Shown: piece by piece, positions 13,074 through 24,011 of the stretch
Position numbering within the stretch: position 1 is the first letter of the stretch
How the letters are laid out: each line of letters begins with the position of its first letter
Assembly (NCBI GenBank): GCA_001630475.1
Contig: KV419448.1
Span: 62,001-126,000 of the forward strand
DNA length: 64,000 bases
From: Sistotremastrum niveocremeum HHB9708
Lineage: Eukaryota > Basidiomycota > Agaricomycetes > Sistotremastrales > Sistotremastraceae
Direction: 5' to 3'
Program-made: the position numbers and the translations under genes
The notes under the pieces: model-generated
The model's input: only the letters and a program-made list of their open reading frames with translations
The model's database searches: none
What the model was told of the DNA's origin: nothing

Positions 13074-14428
13074 ATGGGTGCTATATTCTCGAACTCATTC
13101 AACCCCCAGAAGGACATCCCTTCGCTCGAGGGCAAGGTGTATCTTGTAACTGGTGGCAAGTAAGTCCTGGACGACCAATGAAGGCCGAGCAGGATCTAAT
13201 CCAACACCTTATAGCTCTGGGATCGGCATGTATACCATTCTTCATCTAGCCCGAAGAGGAGCTACTGTACGTCGTGCCATTGTTTTATGAATGTTTCAAT
13301 TTTCTAACAGATTGCTTCCGTAGGTCTACATGGGAGCTCGAAACGAGAATAAAGCCAAGGCGTCGATATCTCAGTTGAAGTCCGAAGGATTGGCTCATGG
13401 AAATGGTCGCATCATCTACCACTACCTTGATTTATCGGACCCGCGTCTCGCAAAGAAATCGGCACAAGAATTCTTGTCTCGAGAGCAGAGATTAGACGGG
13501 CTAGGTGAGTCTTATACCGTATGATGTTATCGGAGTGCTCACATGATCCGCATGATCCGCAGTTAATAATGCCGCAGAGTATGTTTCCCGATTAACGCGG
13601 TCTCAACGTCTCTGACGGTCGTCTCTCAGTATGTCAGGCCCTCTATCAATCACTAAAGATGGTGTCATTCAAGGAGTTGTAACCAAGTAAGTACTTCTGT
13701 CACCTCTCATTGAACAGATGCTGAGAATCCGTGCAGCCATATCAGCCCTTTCGTCTTCACGAACGAGCTACTTCCCTTAATGAAGAAAACCGCTCAAGAA
13801 CCAGGATCTGACGTTCGGATCGTCAATGTGCGTAACCTGCTTTCGCTCTGGTGAAGCTACGACTCACGTTACTTGCTAGGTTTCTTCATACGCCCATACA
13901 CTCCCTGCGTCTCAATATACCAAGTTCGATTCGAAAGAATCGCTAAATGTCACATTCGGATCAGGGACTCTCGACCAAATGAGACGATACGGTACGCATT
14001 CTGCGATACATCCACCTCTCACAGCATCTGAACGCCTTCTCATAGGCATCACTAAACTCATGAACGTTCTCCACATCAACGAACTACAACGCCGCCTCGA
14101 CACCGAAAACGTCCCCATAATCTGTATATCCCTCCACCCCGGCGGCGTCCAGACTCCCGGCCTACTCGAAGGTGTCAGTAAATGGCGCTTCGGGTCCTTC
14201 CTCAAAACTATTGCAGGGACTTTCCTCAAGAGTTCCTCAGATGGCGCTTTGACGTCGACTTTTGCGGCTGCGGCTCCTGTTGTGCGACAGTGGCCTGAGA
14301 AATATAGGGGAGCGTATTTAGAGCCCTATACGAAGATTGCGTCGAAGAGGAAGGAAGCTCAGTCGAAGGATTCGGGGAAGGAGCTTTGGAATACCACAGA
14401 GAAGATCGTTGATGAGATGGGTCTTTGA
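13074..14428 (+). CDS. Short-chain dehydrogenase/reductase (SDR2)
   Basis: Eight exons: 13074-13159, 13215-13266, 13324-13504, 13563-13578, 13630-13686, 13737-13827, 13880-13991, 14046-14428; 325 aa. The cofactor motif is TGGNSGIG, NNA follows near residue 108, and Tyr-x3-Lys (YGITK) spans the last intron. Exons 1-7 are 86, 52, 181, 16, 57, 91 and 112 nt, exactly as in SDR1 at 4492-5857. Here the last intron has a normal GT donor. The fourth exon is only 16 nt, so gene finders may miss it. It is a predicted NAD(P)-dependent oxidoreductase of the retinol-dehydrogenase-like branch; the substrate is unknown. Confidence 0.88.
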
Positions 14429-14782
14429 GTGAACCCATCCTTCAATTGTTGTAATCTTTTATACCGTCTTTCATTCCAGCCCCTCTGTATCAATTCACTA
14501 TAGTAGACCCGTAATTATCTCCGTATCTCGCTGTCCACCCGTTGCACTTTGAGAGCGACTAGTACTTGTATATACCTTGTTTTATATGATCGTCCCGATA
14601 CTGGTCCCGCTGCCAAGTCTCAATTAGCGCCCATGACACCGCTGCGAAGTCGAGTCAAGGACTTCAGCCACGGCCACGATCATCATCCAGACGCTTTCTG
14701 AATAGCTGAAGGGCGTGCACTTCCTCTGCGTTTGTCAATTGATGCTCTGAACTGCCACGATACTCGTTCAATCAGTCGATCA
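14429..14782. other. SDR2 3' flank / F-box upstream region
   Basis: About 350 bases; no gene, RNA or repeat recognised. Confidence 0.4.
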
Positions 14783-16352
14783 ATGGCATCCATGTTTTCT
14801 CGCGTTCCTATCGAAATCGTGCAGCACATCCTCAGCGGTGCATGCCTTGATCAGTTAACTGCCATCGCCCAGGTATAAAAAGGCCCTCAGTCTTGAACAA
14901 TAGGAGATATTGAATGTTATAGACCTCAGCTCGTTTTTACTCCCTGGCTAAGAACGACCGAATCCTCTGGACAAGCTGTGCGGACCATCAGAGACTCCCT
15001 CTTCCAACTGGCCATACAGTTCACACCGTACCCGTTGAATCTCTGTTCCGGTTAGCATTGAGAGCTTGCAGTATTGAACGAGCATTGGAGCAGCCAATGG
15101 TGGAGCCCAAACGATGGGCCATCCTCCCACCATCTGAGGACGACAGGTTGCCCGACAATGTCATCGTCCCTGGCGGTGGATGGACTCTTTATTATACCGC
15201 AGAGGAGATGCGCTTCCATGACATGCGCAAGGCTCCAATAGATGATGGAGTCATGGTTAAATCCATCGGCGAACCCAAATACTTTCATGTGGTTTCCGAC
15301 ATATTGGGTGAAGGGAACGTTCGCTGCGTTCAAAGGATATCTGCACCCGACAAGCAGTAAGAGATACCACACGCTTGCACAATCTAAAATATTGATCATC
15401 TTGACTCAGGGCTGGAGAAGACATCGCTCGTATCTTTGACATCCGCTTTCCTGACAGCGCAGACACTTCCAATGATACACCGAGTCCCTACCTGCTTTCC
15501 GAACCTGTCTCTTTCATCGGCATACATCGACTCGAAGACGTCAGAGGACCTCTGATTCTCGCGGTTCGCAGAGATCCAGATGCAGATACCGTCCTTGTGA
15601 TCAATTCTCAAACTTTTGCGGGGACCGCAATCACCATCGAGGGATTCGAAGAAGTGCGTACTCCCAATTCCCTACATTTTACTCCATTGACACAAGTTCA
15701 GGAATGGTTCGATATAGAAAGCGCTCGATTTCATCCGTCGCTTCGAAAGATCGTTCTGGAAATCACGACCTCAAGGGAGTCAGACCACGAACTTATGTCT
15801 GCAATATGGCTCCTTGAAATCCCCGATTCCGTCCCATCACAGCAGCTTGGAGAGCCTATGGGCCTTTACCAGACAATTACGTGGACCGAATTGAGGGTCA
15901 AGCCTACGCATCAATTCACTCTTCCTTTCGAGTGGTCCGCCGATATCACCGAACGGAAGGACGTACCTCCAAACTTCGTCCCAATTCACGAATTCGTGAC
16001 TGAGATGGATAGGGATGTTCTCAATTCATTCGTTTTTATGTCCCTGTGTCTTTCGCCAGAAGGATCACTGGTCCCACTTCCTTTAGGGACCGTCGACGGC
16101 CCCTGGCTATTTTCTCGAGACAAAGGGAAGGCAATAGGAATGCGATGGTTCTCGGAAGAGCTTGTAGACATCGTATATTCAGGCCTTTCGGGGAGACATA
16201 TGACGCAGGTGACTTTTAAGCTTCCCGAAGACAAACAATTCCGAGGACCGGGTGCATTCAGGCACTTTAGCCCTTCGTATGGCCAACTCTTTCTGGAGAA
16301 GGAACCCGAGGGACAATATGATGACTGGCCGTGCTTTTTTGTTCAATATTGA
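14783..16352 (+). CDS. F-box protein
   Basis: Exons 14783-14872, 14923-15356 and 15410-16352; 488 aa as read. A further 48-nt GT-AG intron at 15654-15701 has a length divisible by three and no stop, so both forms (488 or 472 aa) keep the frame; splicing is the likelier. The N-terminal F-box is clear: VPIEIVQHILSG, then LTAIAQTSARFYSLAKNDRI and LW, ending near residue 47. The rest is beta-rich text with many Trp and Asp and may form a propeller-like substrate domain, but no repeat is certain. It does not belong to the AEAER family of copies A-E. Confidence 0.75.
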
Positions 16353-16651
16353 GTATCATAGCCTTGCAGACAGGTGAATCAATTCCTATCTGTAATATTT
16401 AAGTCGCCCGATAATCCTTATCCATATGAAGCGTGTCACATGGTTAGCGGGGAGGCGAATAACAAAGCAAGACTTGTCTCAAATTGCGGACTCGTCGTGG
16501 CTAGGAGGGCAGTGACTATATATTGTTTACATATTGGTAGATCCAGTGACGCAATGTGAGCACTGTGAGTGATCATAGAGGGCACGTCAGACAACAAACC
16601 CACGATTACGTTCACATAGATGGGCTCACCATAGCCCCAACGCTTTTGCCT

Positions 16652-17077
16652 CTATTGAACCAAGACAATGGTCGGTTTGTCTGAGTTGTACTGGAGCATG
16701 TGACCGCCGTTGCGGAAGGTCGTCACTGTGTATTTATCTCCCGATTCGTCCTTAAAGTTAAAGCCCCAGCCCTTCGTGTTGGTGAAATCCAACCTGTATG
16801 TATAAACAGTGTTGGATTGCTTGATGAGCGCGTATTCTGAGATGCCGATGTCCTTCACTGATTGCGATGTCGCTTTCATTTTGCCATCCCCGACTTCCCA
16901 CTTAACCGTGACGCCGGTGCTGGCGGCGGCCTTGACATTGGCTTGAATACCAGCGATCTCATGAGGGCTGAGGAGCGCCTCTTGTCCAGTCTTCGCGGAC
17001 GAGATCTTATCGCTGGTACCGAATTCGAAAGCCGCACCGTTCTGGCTTGTGGTCTTGTTCCAAGTAATATCAGACAT
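16652..17077 (-). CDS. Small beta-rich protein, paralogue 1 (unrecognised family)
   Basis: Single-exon CDS of 141 aa starting MSDITWNKTT. I do not recognise the family. It shares with the protein at 19016-19450 the opening ITW...G, a VGDG/VGDN loop, GIS, the core FTNTKGWGFNFKDESGDKYT and the closing LxYNSxxPxIV. The predicted fold is all-beta, without a signal peptide or membrane segment. Upstream, a 53-nt GT-AG intron (17106-17158) appears to sit in the 5' UTR, and TATAAAT lies at 17233-17239. A cytosolic or leaderless lectin-like role is possible but unproven. Confidence 0.7.
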   Translation of the reverse strand: MSDITWNKTTSQNGAAFEFGTSDKISSAKTGQEALLSPHEIAGIQANVKAAASTGVTVKWEVGDGKMKATSQSVKDIGISEYALIKQSNTVYTYRLDFTNTKGWGFNFKDESGDKYTVTTFRNGGHMLQYNSDKPTIVLVQ

Positions 17078-17232
17078 TTGATTGAATAATACAAATGGGT
17101 GAAAGCTGTACACCAAGAGTCAGACCTTTGAGGGGGCTAGCAAATTGAGGGATCATACCTTTTAGGAAATTGGCCAATAAAGTGTCTTTGAAACGAGGAG
17201 ACGATGCGCAAGACTACAGAGGATAGCCGCAT

Positions 17233-17239
17233 ATTTATA
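17233..17239 (-). promoter_or_regulatory. TATA box of paralogue 1
   Basis: TATAAAT on the minus strand, about 155 nt upstream of the ATG at 17077, or about 100 nt if the putative 53-nt leader intron is removed. Confidence 0.5.
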
Positions 17240-17339
17240 CACCAGCTGGTTTAGCGTGACTGGTTTGGAGCGAACTCCAGGGACCTGTGCGCAGTATTAC
17301 GGGGAAACGCGGCAATGAGACAATGTAGCTCTCTCACAG

Positions 17340-18870
17340 GAATGAATCTAGAGCGGCGAACTCTGTCTTCTGACCCTCGGGGCTCTGGAAAAGCCGGCGG
17401 TGATTGGCCCCAAAAAGCAGTGCTGCTAGCACAAAGGAGCGGATGTCCTTCAAAGAGATCAAATGGATTGAAATAATATGCAATCTGAACCGAGAATTCG
17501 CATTGCTTCTCATATTCCCCTGCTCTACTTTATCCGCATTCACGAATTCACACACAATCAATAATAATTAAATAAAACACAATAACTTAGTGCTCACCTC
17601 TTGTCTCACTGAATATCAGCCCTGACGATGCCGCGATTGAATGTAGCTGGCGGTGTAGTTCTGGACGTATTCAATCAACTGATGGTGGGGGTGGGTATAT
17701 GGAGGTAGATAACTACCGGCTCCCATGCCTGATATCGCTCTGCATTGATTGTGGGATTCAATTGCGTAGTGTGGTATATCGTTCCAAGAGGTTGGCCAAT
17801 CCATCTCTCGCACCGCATTAGCCCTTAAACGAGGAGCATCAGGTGTTCCGCAAGAAGCAGTCTGAGATCCAAATTAATTGTTTAGTGGCCGGACTCCGCG
17901 TCGGAGGTCGGAGCTGCCCAAATTTCGAACGTGCCCAATTGAATCTCATCAATGCTGAGAGATCTCATTCACGGCATTTTGAGTTCTATTCCATGGAGAG
18001 ACCAAATTCCGATGACACAAAAAAGGACGACATTACGCGCTGTTCCTCGTGTCCCCAGCTGATGTTATGAATGGTTGCGATCGTTTCTCTTTGGGAAATG
18101 GTGGAGGGCATGTCTATGCCAGTATGAGAGTGCTCTTCTGAGGCATTGGACTCGGAGTCCTAGTAGACATGTAGCCGGCCGGTCATGCGAGACCAGCATC
18201 CAAACGAAATCTGGCAGCTCGGCACATGTTGCAACCCTATTCGCTTGATACTGCACTCTTGCATGCACGCACTTCGTAACAGATCCGCCAGGAAGACTTA
18301 CGGAGCGTTAAAACAATAGTGATATAGATATGAAATTACTAAGATATCCCGTCTTCAACCGTGGGTATCAGTGAAGCTTTAATATCTTGACTTCCATAAT
18401 GACGTGATTTATCATTTGAAACCGGAAACCAGTGCCATGACAGCGGGTGAAGTTGGGATGAAAAACGCTGTAGATTTGACATTAGAACTGGATCCAATAG
18501 AAGAGCGAGACCCTCACAGTTCCTGCTGACTAATTTTCTGGAAAATTTTCTATCGCACGCGGCTCCGAGAACGAAGAGAACGACGTTGAAGTAACCAAGT
18601 GTCCAAAACCATTGTCAAATCTCCAAATTATTTTCAGAACATTTAGCCTTCTCGGTTGTGAGCCCCATGACTCGGAAAATTAGCCTAAGAAGACATGAGC
18701 ATTGAGGATGGCAGAGAATATTTGCCTTGGCAGATCCCCGTGCCGATTTGCCGAAGAGGCGTCAGGCACCTGGTCGGCTTGAAGGCGTCGACGTGGTCCG
18801 ACGGGTAAACTATTTGCCGTATCATTCCAACCTAGGAATCGGATTGCAGCTCATGCCGGTACCTCGATCA
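17340..18870. other. Spacer between the two small paralogues
   Basis: About 1.5 kb without a supported gene. The two paralogues point away from each other, so the stretch carries both promoters. Frames are all under 76 codons. Confidence 0.4.
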
Positions 18871-19015
18871 GCGGACATATAACACCAGGCCCCCTTGTCA
18901 AAGTTGTCATACATCCGCCCCATACAACTCCCTCTCCGTCTCTTTGTGTTGAAGCGTAAGAGGAGACCCCGTTCACTTTCTTCGAATCCCAGCCTTACAC
19001 TTATCCAGGAACGCA

Positions 19016-19450
19016 ATGGCTGACTCGCAAATCATTGCGTCTCCTACTGGTGACGGTATCACATGGGTCCAGGGAACTAGCGCAAATGGAAATACATTTT
19101 TCTATGGAACAAAGAACGGACCAAAGAAAAACGATGCCAATGCAACCGATGCGATTTCCCTGTCCTCAGCAAAGAAGTACCAAGTCTACTGGCGTGTAGG
19201 AGATAATCAGACTTGGCACTCCACGAGCGGCGCCGTCCGTGACGAAGTCGGCATTTCACGCTGGAAGCTCTTCAAGGGCTTCAATGGCTCTCAAGTCGGA
19301 GACTATTGTTTGGAGTTCACGAATACGAAAGGATGGGGCTTTACTTTCGAGGATGAGACTGGGGATAAATACGAGATCAGCACTGTCGTTAATCGAACAC
19401 ACATCTTGAGGTATAACTCAAGCAGGCCGAACATCGTTTATGTCTGGTAA
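19016..19450 (+). CDS. Small beta-rich protein, paralogue 2 (unrecognised family)
   Basis: Single-exon CDS of 144 aa, MADSQIIASPTGDGITWVQG at the start, with the core FTNTKGWGFTFEDETGDKYE and the end RYNSSRPNIVYVW. It is the divergent partner of the 16652-17077 gene and has the same length and domain order. No signal peptide. A CATATAAC element at about 18875-18882 may be its TATA box. The family function is unknown to me; the aromatic and Gly-rich beta pattern would fit a carbohydrate- or lipid-binding fold, which is inference only. Confidence 0.72.
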   Translation: MADSQIIASPTGDGITWVQGTSANGNTFFYGTKNGPKKNDANATDAISLSSAKKYQVYWRVGDNQTWHSTSGAVRDEVGISRWKLFKGFNGSQVGDYCLEFTNTKGWGFTFEDETGDKYEISTVVNRTHILRYNSSRPNIVYVW

Positions 19451-19860
19451 ACGCAGAAGCAATGAGAAGTAGGCTTTGTTTCTCTTCGAATGATCGATCC
19501 TGATTATCGATCAAGAGGAAATAGGAAATCCGGGTCTTCGAGATCTCATCCCATCTCCTATGTAAAGGCGAAGAAAAAGATGGTGGCGCAATAGGAATCA
19601 GATAGCGCCATTTACTGGCGAAGGACGAGAGCCTCATCGCCGAAATGAGACTGAGGCCTGCGCTTGACACTGGTATCGAGGATCGCAGCTCGTAGCCAGG
19701 TTCACCCAGGTCGCAAGAACAGGGACGGGTGACCGATTCATAGCCTTGAATACAAAATGATACACATTGTGACTGGGTCAGATAAGTAATACATGGAGAG
19801 CTTCGACCAAAGATACTTCCACAATCAGAATGACCCGGAAGGAAGGCCCGACCTAATAAA
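19451..19860. other. Convergent 3' spacer
   Basis: About 410 bases between the ends of two converging genes; nothing recognised. Confidence 0.4.
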
Positions 19861-21061
19861 TTATACATAGGTGCGCACAGCAGCGAAATCCCAGTAAGCC
19901 TGCTGGAAAGAAGTGGGGTTATTGTTAACATAAGCTAAGACAAACGAGTCAGTTCAGAGATGAGATCAAGAAGAAGAAAGAACTTACAGACACAGTCTCC
20001 TGGACATCCGTCCTGACCGAATACTGCACCAGCCCAGTCGCCGCATAGCGTAAGATTGATGACAATGTTCTGAGGACCCATATGGGATGCGAGATTGCAG
20101 CTGGAACTGGTAGGGAAGTAGGCCCAAGGTGTTCCCCAGTTGTCGGTATCGACGCTGCTCGCAGAGTCGTTCGACAAGTCGCTCGGGATGCCTCCTTCGT
20201 TACGAGCCCAGAACCAGAGCTTGATGAACTGTGAAGTCCTTTCCATAGCATAGAAGCCTCCGCCATTATTGTTGAAAGCAGCGCCATAGTTGTTGGCTTT
20301 GTTGACTGTTACTCCGCATCCTTCATTACCGTTGTCGGCCGTGTTGCAGTCGTTTGAGCCAATCGTTCTGCATCGGCGTTAACGGATAACGAAGCCGAGG
20401 TCGAATATCAAGACTCACCCCGTCTGCGTACGAGAAGAGGGCATGGTACATCCTGGAAGCATTTGTGAGAGTAATATGAATACGAATTGATGAGGACGTA
20501 CCTGGGCTAGTGTGCAATGTGCCAGCATTGGGCGAGATGCCGTTGACACCTTCAATGATGTCGATTTCACCGTTCGTTGGCCAATTGGCACCGACTTCCC
20601 AGGCCGCAGGCCATGTTGCGCATCCCTGAGGCATGTGGCGTACATCGAACCTATCCTACATCAGCTTCTTCTTTCGTTGTTGAATGAAGAGAGAAACCTA
20701 CACCACGACATGAGTGGTATACGTCTTGACGCTTTGGATTCGGACGGAGTTACGGCCGGGGCCAGAGGCGGTGAGGGTAGTAGTATCATCAGCCCGCATG
20801 ACGAAGTGGTTTCCGTTGGCGTAGGTCAAGTTCTTGGCGAGTGCTGTTTGTTGGTTGACATATGTGCTGCAAGGAATATATTGAGACTGATACGTAGAAT
20901 GAGAATTAGAAAGAAATGACATACACTCTGCCATGGGTCGGGTCCGCGATAGCCTGATGCGTGAATCCCGTGAGGAAATTGGATCCCACATAATTATCCT
21001 GAAGTTTATAGGTGGCAGCTCGGACCAAGCCGAGGAGGGCGAAGAGAGGAACGAAAAGCAT
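19861..21061 (-). CDS. Secreted GH16 endo-beta-1,3(4)-glucanase
   Basis: Six exons on the minus strand: 20925-21061, 20702-20866, 20502-20650, 20419-20452, 19988-20367, 19861-19934; 312 aa. A signal peptide of about 15 residues (MLFVPLFALLGLVRA) precedes the mature enzyme. The GH16 catalytic motif GEIDIIEG gives the nucleophile and acid/base glutamates near residue 130. Family blocks HMPQGCATWPAAWEVG and FIKLWFWARNEG, and the end block NIVINLTLCGDWAG, are intact. This is the laminarinase-like branch common in basidiomycetes, acting on beta-1,3/1,4- or 1,3/1,6-glucans of plant or fungal walls. All splice junctions restore the frame. Confidence 0.93.
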
Positions 21062-22001
21062 GATCGACAAAATTAAAAGACGAAGAGAGGAGAACCAGGG
21101 AGAGAGTGCGGGGAGGACACGAAATGGGACCTGAGGATCATCGATGCCTGCTTCGCTGGCCTCTTAAACGACTGGTCCTGGCTAGAAATGTCTCGAATGA
21201 CAAGATGGCCTTGTCCGTCAAAATTACGGAAGCCGCGAAGGTTTGTAGAATAGTTAATCCGATTGAAATAGGAGCTGCCATAATCGTGTCGATCCAGGTG
21301 GAGTCCTACACCCACAATGTTTCACGACATTCAGAAAGAGCGACATGTGAACATACCTCATGTACACGTATCTGACGAACCTGACCGTTTCCCCGGCCAG
21401 ATGAATGACGAAGGTAATCCTGAAATTTGAAGCATTCATACGGTCTTCCAACGTGACAATACTTCTCGAGATCTTCGAACGTTTGAAAACATTTCTTATC
21501 GATGCCAGGCCTTCCTCCAATTCATAGACCTGCCAAGAGCCTTCGTTTCATTATGACAGAAGCAGAATAAAGCTGCGGCCATACCGACTATCGATCGTAA
21601 TATTTGTGATCTGGAAAGATTTTAGGGGATAAAGCATGGAAAAGGCAGTCTAGATTGCCCGACGTCGTCCCGTTAAGGTGTGGTCCGCCCCAGCGTGACT
21701 CCCTTGCTCAGCGTGCACATGACTAAATAGGAGTTAGCATCCAGAGACAAGACAAGTCGATTAGATTAGGAGCGAGTCCAAAGGTTCTGACAAGGCAAGG
21801 CTAAAGGTGGATTAAGACAGGAGAAGCTTAAGCTTCAAGTTCCCGGCGCGTGCCTGATCAGCCGACGTGTTTCATTCGCCCGGCTTCTTCCGGTCAGACT
21901 CTTCTTCCACGTCGAGCGAGCCCCCAACGTCGATTTTGCTGAACAGTCATGACATGAAAGAAAGGCTATCATAATTATCGCCAATGGATGACATACAAAC
22001 A
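21062..22001. other. GH16 upstream region
   Basis: About 940 bases between the GH16 start and the end of the next minus-strand gene. No gene recognised; frames under 90 codons. Confidence 0.4.
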
Positions 22002-23264
22002 CTAGGACATCAGCGCGGCACCGGGGGCTCCAACAGTCACTATATCGACATAACCACGCAAGAGACCCACAAAATGAGGACCGAGAATAGGATCTTTAGC
22101 ATTTCGAAAGACGTTCCACCCAGGAAGACGAAACGTTGTCAACCTCACACCTCCCTTTTTTCTAACGATCACCATCTCGATAATTTCGAATGGCTCAACC
22201 TTATTGGTATTTCGAAGATATTTGTCTTTGGCGACCTTCAATGTCCTTAGAGTAGAGAGGTTTCGGGGATCCTCGCGTAAGCATCTGACAAGATTCCTGA
22301 AACCGTTCCCAATAAGTATGGTTTCGAGAGACGTCCAATATTTAGATGCCCTTCTCCAGTCGTGGGACGTCATTGTTGGCGCGTCTGAACCTGTGAACTC
22401 GACATGAGTTACCCTTTCGAACGAACAGCATGTGAGTCCGATATAGGGTATTGGGAAAGTATTGTCCGAATCGACGGCGTCATAAGCCAATGTGAACTCG
22501 TTCGATATGGCATGCTCCGATCCCGCAAGCCCGAAAACGAAGTTGAAGGCAGTAGATGAGGTGACTGTTAAATGGTTTGCATGTCGCATGTGCGCATGCC
22601 AAAACTCAAACGATAACTTCTCGGGCGGCTCGTCATAGAAGCGAACAGAAGTCAACTTGACTGCCGTGCTGTGAACGAATGACACTGCGCCGAACAAGTG
22701 CGTCGCATCCTCGTAGGTCCAACCGACAACGGTGAATCGTTGAAGCTGTCGCGGACAGATATGTCCCTTAGACAAGGGTCTGTCGTCAGGGAATGGACGC
22801 TTTATTCCTTTGGAGGAAATCTCCAGGACCTCGAGTCGTTGATTGAGTAAAAGCGCGTCATAGACATCTCGAGCACTCATCGAAAAGCGAAAGTCGGTGA
22901 GTATTAGTTCGCGCAGGTTGCTGTAGTCGTAGGCCTCCGGATATTGCATGTATTGGAAACCCTGTAGTCGTAGCGTCTCCATGCGGGGGATGAGAGGTGG
23001 ATAAATGAAGTTAAATAGAAGAACGTGTTCCCCTCGGTCCTCAAAATCCCCTTCATATAACAACTCGATGTGTTCCAGAGTGGATCCATGAGGGAAGATT
23101 TGGTCGCGAGTCACTCGATAAAATGGTTTTACTGAAGTCATTGTGACTTTCACTGAGGTGTTGCCTGGTTGAAACTCAACCTGCACCTCATCGGCTGCGG
23201 GTTCGCTTGGGGACTCCTGATCAACTATAGTTTTCCATAAGCTGGCCAGCCAATAAGTCCAATA
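22002..23264 (-). CDS. LRR-like protein of the F-box type (5' end unresolved)
   Basis: One long open frame; the stop is at 22002-22004 and the frame is open upstream to a TAA at 23265-23267. Near its start it reads YWLASLWKTI, like the end of an F-box (SLW...I), followed by repeated leucine-rich blocks such as LRELILTDF, RLEVLEISS and LETILIGNGF. No in-frame ATG lies before the F-box remnant, so a 5' exon is missing from this model. A likely adaptor-type protein, not related closely to the AEAER copies. An ATG-led minus-strand frame at 23340-23558 could be part of the 5' end or unrelated. Confidence 0.6.
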   Translation of the reverse strand, partial: YWTYWLASLWKTIVDQESPSEPAADEVQVEFQPGNTSVKVTMTSVKPFYRVTRDQIFPHGSTLEHIELLYEGDFEDRGEHVLLFNFIYPPLIPRMETLRLQGFQYMQYPEAYDYSNLRELILTDFRFSMSARDVYDALLLNQRLEVLEISSKGIKRPFPDDRPLSKGHICPRQLQRFTVVGWTYEDATHLFGAVSFVHSTAVKLTSVRFYDEPPEKLSFEFWHAHMRHANHLTVTSSTAFNFVFGLAGSEHAISNEFTLAYDAVDSDNTFPIPYIGLTCCSFERVTHVEFTGSDAPTMTSHDWRRASKYWTSLETILIGNGFRNLVRCLREDPRNLSTLRTLKVAKDKYLRNTNKVEPFEIIEMVIVRKKGGVRLTTFRLPGWNVFRNAKDPILGPHFVGLLRGYVDIVTVGAPGAALMS

Positions 23265-23267
23265 TTA

Positions 23268-24011
23268 TACATAAGAAGCGCACCAGAAGAGTTAGATCGC
23301 GTCCTCCGATCTATTCCTCGCATTGCTTGAGCCATTCGGTTATTTATTTCTGCAGCCTTTGTCTGCACCAATGTCCTTTCGTATTTCTTCTCCATGCGTC
23401 AGTCTCGAAATCTCAGTGTCTGGTCGTATTATCTTACCAAGGCAACACTGGACAGCAGAAGTCAGAGCTAAAAGAATCGACGGAGGAATTGGAATGATGC
23501 TCACTGCCAACGCAGCGATGGCAAGAGGATTTTTCGATGGCAGCACTGCAGCAGTCATTTACCTCATTAGCGCAAGCATTAGCGTGACATGTACGTCAAC
23601 TCGGCTATTGCTTGGCAGCCCATATTTTTCGCGTTCTGAGAATAATGTCATGAAAGGCGTTTCTAATTCGTGGTACGGTGTGGCTGTTACAGCGACTAGC
23701 TACGTCTGACGATGATGCATCGAGCCTTAAATCCTTCCCCAGAAAGCTCTCCGACCTCGCTTACAATGATTCGATGTCATTTGTCATTCAGTTACTGTGG
23801 CACTTGGTTCATGTCAATCCGTCGAGAGAAAAGTATCGATTTTACGAGTTCGATAATACAAGAATTTCGGAAGCTACGGTAGCTATAGAGAGGCGAATTA
23901 TGAGGAGCTCTAGGTGATACCAATACTTTGTCAAGCATCCACATGGTGTAGTTTGCAGAAGGTTGGATGAAGTTGCTCAATAAGTCATACACAGGCCGAA
24001 CGAAAAGAGAG
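23268..24011. other. Spacer with unassigned small frames
   Basis: About 740 bases. A minus-strand frame from the ATG at 23558 encodes a hydrophobic segment (NPLAIAALAVSIIPIPPSIL) and ends at a possible GT donor near 23437; no acceptor that makes a convincing gene was found. Confidence 0.3.

Noticed and set aside
23340-23558. Membrane protein gene on the minus strand
   Set aside because: The hydrophobic frame has an ATG and a donor site but no acceptor leading to a convincing protein.
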